Shown: positions 61,092 to 64,000 of the stretch, in pieces
How the letters are laid out: every line of letters starts with the position of its first letter
How positions within the stretch are numbered: position 1 is the first letter of the stretch
Position numbers and translations under genes: made by a program
The notes under the pieces: model-generated
Seen by the model: only the letters and a program-made list of their open reading frames with translations
Database searches by the model: none
Told to the model about the DNA's origin: nothing
Source of the DNA: JAZFSZ01 sp036446455
Lineage (GTDB): Bacteria; Pseudomonadota; Gammaproteobacteria; Acidiferrobacterales; JAJDNE01
Length of the DNA stretch: 64,000 bases
Direction: 5' to 3'
Assembly: GCA_036446455.1 (NCBI GenBank)
Contig: JAZFSZ010000098.1
Coordinates: 6,912-70,911 of the forward strand

Positions 61092-62997
61092 CCTTGCCTT
61101 CACTAATGTTGAGATGTTCCTTGTATTTAACAAACGTGTCCAGAATACGTGGTACACCGCGACGAAAACGTGCCCATAATAACTGGCGGTGAACCCGGCC
61201 TTTCCGGTCGATTGACAGCCCACTGGTGACACCATTAAACCGAACCGACTCTTGTGAAGCAATGCGGCCGAGATGGGGGATGACAGCATAACTGTCAACG
61301 CCGAGGGCAAACAGACGATCAAATGGTGAATATGCGCTAGACCAGTCTGCCTGCAATTTTTCACGCAGTGCCTGCATGCGCCGGCTGCCGAGTAACATCC
61401 ACGGCATGTCGCCGAAGATAACACCATTGAGGTCGGTGTCGCGCGCGGAGTCCGCTTTGCCGCTGTAGATGTGTGAGGTGGCATAGACTGGTAAACGAGC
61501 AGCGTGGTGGTAATTGAGTTGCGGTTTGAGAAGCCGGCCTCTACGGCTATCGGCGGCGAGGAAAACGAAATCAATATCGGCGCGGGCGCGGGGCTCGAAT
61601 GCGAGTTTTGTCTTCAGTTTAGCCTGCAGCTGGTTCTTGCGTTCCAGGCTCTGGGTGATGTTGAGCAAATCACGGATGGGTTGCGAATAATCACCGGCCT
61701 TCCATTCGTAAGACTGCGAAATAATCAGTGCGCCTCCCAGACGCTGCCAATGCTCAATGAAGGCAATGTGCATACGTTGGCCCCAGGCGTTATCCGGATA
61801 CAATACCGCTGCCTGTCGATGACCATCAAGGTAAGCGCGTTCGGCGGCCTGGCGGGCTTCCTGCTCCGGCGGCAATCCAAACTGAAACACATTGGGTGAT
61901 TCCACTTCACTGCTGGTGTGGCTTAATAATAAAGTCGGCACGTTCAAATCCGTCCCATCAACAATATTTTTTACGGCTTCTTGTCCCAGCGGGCCAATGA
62001 TCAACTGCGCGCCTTCGTTTACGGCCTGTTTGTAGAAATTGACAACGTGGGCAGGATCGTTACCGACATCATAAATTCGTATCTGTGGTTTATCCGGGTC
62101 CGGGTTGGCCTTGTCCATGGCGACGAAGCCATCGCGTACGGCTTGCGCGGCACGTCCGTGGCGGGACGTTAGCGGCAGCAGCAATGCAATCCGGTCAACG
62201 CGGCCGATGAGTGTGGGTGTCAGGCTCGACAGGGTCGCCAGCAATTCGCTAGAGATCGGGTGCGCCGGATTGCCCTGTTTCCATTGCTCGGTTGCTTCGG
62301 CCATAACTCGCGACCGCGAGCCATGTTCAATGCTGATGATGGCCAGCTCAATCCAGCCGCGCAGCGTGCGGTCACGAGTCTGCTGTTTCTTGGTCTGCAA
62401 TTCAGTGCGTTGCAGGGAGGTCAGAATCTTCCACAGCTGCAGCTGATTTTCGTGCACGGCCTCCTTGCCGACCAAATAACGCTCGCGCGCCATCAGATCG
62501 GTGGCGGCCCGAAAGGGTTGGGCCAGCGAGATCCTGGCCTGCGCGCGAATCCAGTGAATATCGGCCAGCAGATCGGGACTCAGATTGCGTGCGCGTTTGG
62601 CGGCATTCAGCAGAATAACCGCGCGGGCATAATTGCCCTCCGAGGCAGCCAGTTGTCCCTGCAGAACGCGTTTGCGAGCCTTCAAGCTGGGGTCGAGGTT
62701 GTTGACGTTGATCACCGCTATTTTTTTGTGCGCCTCGTTGACCTGGGCAGCTTTAAGATATAACTCAACAGCACGTAGCTGGTAGTGCTGCTTTTGTGGC
62801 GGAACCGCATCCTGTGCCAGACGTTCGAACTCATGGGCAGCACGGACAAACTCACCGCTGGTGATGGCCCTGGCAGCCTCTTTCGCCGAGGCGGGTATTT
62901 TTCCGGGTGCGCGTGGCGTGGTTTCACAGCCCGCCAGCACCAATGTACCGATGGCTAGTAATCCAATTAAATACGTTGATTTGCTATGCACTATCAT
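61054..62997 (-). CDS. lpoA: Penicillin-binding protein activator LpoA
   Basis: Outer-membrane lipoprotein that reaches through the periplasm to switch on PBP1A. The lipobox is LVLAGC with C24. A TPR-like helical half (about residues 30-255) is followed by a periplasmic-binding-protein-like half starting near RIALLLPLTSRHGRAAQAV. It has 647 aa, close to E. coli. It is divergent from rsmI and followed by yraN. Confidence 0.93.
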   Translation of the reverse strand: MIVHSKSTYLIGLLAIGTLVLAGCETTPRAPGKIPASAKEAARAITSGEFVRAAHEFERLAQDAVPPQKQHYQLRAVELYLKAAQVNEAHKKIAVINVNNLDPSLKARKRVLQGQLAASEGNYARAVILLNAAKRARNLSPDLLADIHWIRAQARISLAQPFRAATDLMARERYLVGKEAVHENQLQLWKILTSLQRTELQTKKQQTRDRTLRGWIELAIISIEHGSRSRVMAEATEQWKQGNPAHPISSELLATLSSLTPTLIGRVDRIALLLPLTSRHGRAAQAVRDGFVAMDKANPDPDKPQIRIYDVGNDPAHVVNFYKQAVNEGAQLIIGPLGQEAVKNIVDGTDLNVPTLLLSHTSSEVESPNVFQFGLPPEQEARQAAERAYLDGHRQAAVLYPDNAWGQRMHIAFIEHWQRLGGALIISQSYEWKAGDYSQPIRDLLNITQSLERKNQLQAKLKTKLAFEPRARADIDFVFLAADSRRGRLLKPQLNYHHAARLPVYATSHIYSGKADSARDTDLNGVIFGDMPWMLLGSRRMQALREKLQADWSSAYSPFDRLFALGVDSYAVIPHLGRIASQESVRFNGVTSGLSIDRKGRVHRQLLWARFRRGVPRILDTFVKYKEHLNISEGKDAGKTSTARSAG

Positions 62998-63063
62998 CTC
63001 GCTGTCAAATTCATTCGTGAATAGGGTATAAACGGGTGGAAAGTATCAAGCGAGGGACATGTA

Positions 63064-63909
63064 GTGTCAAACCAGCATGGAACCATCTATCTAGTGGCCA
63101 CCCCCATCGGTAATCTGGAGGATATGAGCCCGCGCGCCGTGCGAACGCTGGCGGAGGTCGATCTTATTGCCGCAGAAGACACACGACACAGTGCCAGATT
63201 GCTCAGGCAATTCGGCATCGATACCCCCGTCACGGCGTACCACGAGCACAATGAACGTGAAAAAGCGAAAGAACTGGTGAAACTGGCAAGCGCCGGCAAG
63301 AACCTGGCTCTGATCTGCGACGCCGGAACCCCGTTGGTGAATGACCCTGGCTATCACCTGGTGCGTGCGGCACGTGATGCGGCTGTTGCGCTTGTTCCAA
63401 TCCCTGGCGCCTGTGCCGCCATCACGGCGTTGTCGGTCTCCGGTTTGCCAGCTGGTGAGTTTCTGTTTGCTGGCTTCCCACCGGCAAAATCCGGTACCCG
63501 GCAAAATTTCCTTGCGGCCAAATCCCGGTTGCACGCGACCCTGATTTTTTATGAAAGTCCTCATCGCATTGTGGAATCCCTGGCCGATATGCGGCAGGCT
63601 TTTGGGGGCGAACGCAATGCCGTCGTTGCCAGGGAGTTGACCAAAAAGTTTGAAACCATACGCTCGGGCACCCTGGCGGAACTGGTGGACTGGATTGGCA
63701 GCGACGCCAATCAGCAAAAAGGCGAATTCGTGGTGTTGGTGCAGGGTCTCTCCAAAGAAGAAGCTGGCGAAATCGGTGAGGATACCGAGTGGTTGTTGTT
63801 GCGGCTGGCTGAGGAATTGCCGCCAAAAAAAGCGGCGGCCATCGTCGCCGAAGTCAGCGGTCTGCGTAAAAACCGCCTCTATGAGTATCTGATGGAGAGA
63901 AAAGCCTGA
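63064..63909 (+). CDS. rsmI: 16S rRNA 2'-O-ribose C1402 methyltransferase RsmI
   Basis: SAM-dependent enzyme that methylates C1402 in the ribosomal P site. The N-terminus GTIYLVATPIGNLEDMSPRA and the ALICDAGTPLVNDPG and FYESPHRI motifs are diagnostic. It has 281 aa. The start is GTG 63064. Many relatives carry rnpB and the division cluster after this gene; here a tandem repeat begins within 40 bases of the stop. Confidence 0.95.
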   Translation: MSNQHGTIYLVATPIGNLEDMSPRAVRTLAEVDLIAAEDTRHSARLLRQFGIDTPVTAYHEHNEREKAKELVKLASAGKNLALICDAGTPLVNDPGYHLVRAARDAAVALVPIPGACAAITALSVSGLPAGEFLFAGFPPAKSGTRQNFLAAKSRLHATLIFYESPHRIVESLADMRQAFGGERNAVVARELTKKFETIRSGTLAELVDWIGSDANQQKGEFVVLVQGLSKEEAGEIGEDTEWLLLRLAEELPPKKAAAIVAEVSGLRKNRLYEYLMERKA

Positions 63910-63946
63910 TTGTAGCTATTGATTACTAAGTGAGGACTCACATTAC

Positions 63947-64000
63947 TATGAGGAAATCATTCTCTGTATATATTATGAGGAAATCATTCTCTGTATATAT
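63947..64000 (+). repeat. 27-base tandem repeat at the window edge
   Basis: Two identical 27-base units, 63947-63973 and 63974-64000, abut head to tail without spacer. Each starts TATGAGGAAATC and ends GTATATAT. The unit length is a multiple of three and, read from ATG, encodes a repeating MRKSFSVYI. The base composition is much more AT rich than the rest of the window. The array may go on past the edge. Confidence 0.85.

Noticed and set aside
61092..61574. Longer yraN frame
   Set aside because: It is antisense-free but entirely inside lpoA in another frame, and the family starts at ATG 61091.
63947..64000. CRISPR array
   Set aside because: The units are contiguous without spacers, so this is a plain tandem repeat.
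1..64000. tRNA, rRNA, complete insertion sequence, prophage or defence island
   Set aside because: Spacers are short and none folds like a tRNA; no transposase, integrase, restriction or Cas gene was seen.

Overview
The window is a gene-dense stretch of a gammaproteobacterial chromosome of moderate GC content. It holds about 72 protein genes, almost no spare DNA, and no recognisable RNA gene, prophage, complete insertion sequence or CRISPR array. The gene neighbourhoods are those of E. coli (miaB-ybeZYX-lnt, leuS-lptE-holA, nadD-rsfS-rlmH, maf-rng-yhdP, kdsD-kdsC-lptCAB-rpoN-hpf-ptsN-rapZ, mlaFEDCB-ibaG-murA, sspAB, rsmI-lpoA-yraN-diaA), but joined in another order. HPr kinase, a short-form HisG, separate hisI and hisE, and a his-tat junction point away from the enterics and towards a free-living, respiring member of the Chromatiales/Thiotrichales type. 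That placement is inference from gene content and order.

Layout. 1-12.4 kb: tRNA and rRNA modification, YbeY/PhoH, lipoprotein acylation (lnt), leuS, lptE, holA, proA, nadD, rsfS and rlmH, all on +. A 229-base spacer with palindromes and a direct repeat follows. 12.6-22.0 kb: maf, rng, the giant AsmA-like yhdP, a small secreted protein, a nitrilase-family amidase, mgtE and a WYL-like protein. 22.0-32.0 kb, on -: a tightly coupled run kdsD-kdsC-lptC-lptA-lptB-rpoN-hpf-ptsN-hprK-rapZ-EIIA(Man-type)-ptsH-ptsI. It joins LPS precursor synthesis and export to sigma-54 and a regulatory phosphotransferase chain. 32.1-38.5 kb, on +: a DUF72-like gene, the Mla phospholipid transport genes, a YadGH-type ABC exporter, ibaG and grxD, closed by a strong terminator. 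38.6-48.6 kb: murA, a nearly complete his cluster (G D C B H A F I E) and tatABC. 48.6-55.8 kb: a secreted thioredoxin-like protein, a convergent DegS-type protease, the cytochrome bc1 operon (Rieske, cyt b, cyt c1) and sspAB. 55.9-58.1 kb is the least ordinary part: a FecR-domain protein with a very basic tail, overlapped by a macrodomain gene, facing a putative outer-membrane barrel. 58.2-63.9 kb: an FAD-linked oxidase, RfaE2, a GmhA/DiaA-type SIS protein, YraN and LpoA on -, then rsmI on +. The window ends inside or at the edge of a 27-base tandem repeat.

How the genes work together. Much of the window serves the cell envelope: Kdo and heptose precursors, LptA/B/C/E export, Mla lipid traffic, YhdP, Lnt, MurA, LpoA and DegS. 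The PTS-like genes have no sugar permease here, so they probably form a regulatory phosphorelay. The Tat genes lie close to a Rieske protein whose N-terminus looks like a Tat signal.

The observations most worth a second look are: (i) the EIIA(Man)-type protein lacks the phosphorylatable histidine at the expected place; (ii) the FecR/polybasic-tail protein is translationally coupled to a macrodomain protein; (iii) the tandem repeat starts where many relatives carry rnpB; (iv) the palindromic spacer after rlmH. No clearly new defence or mobile system was found.
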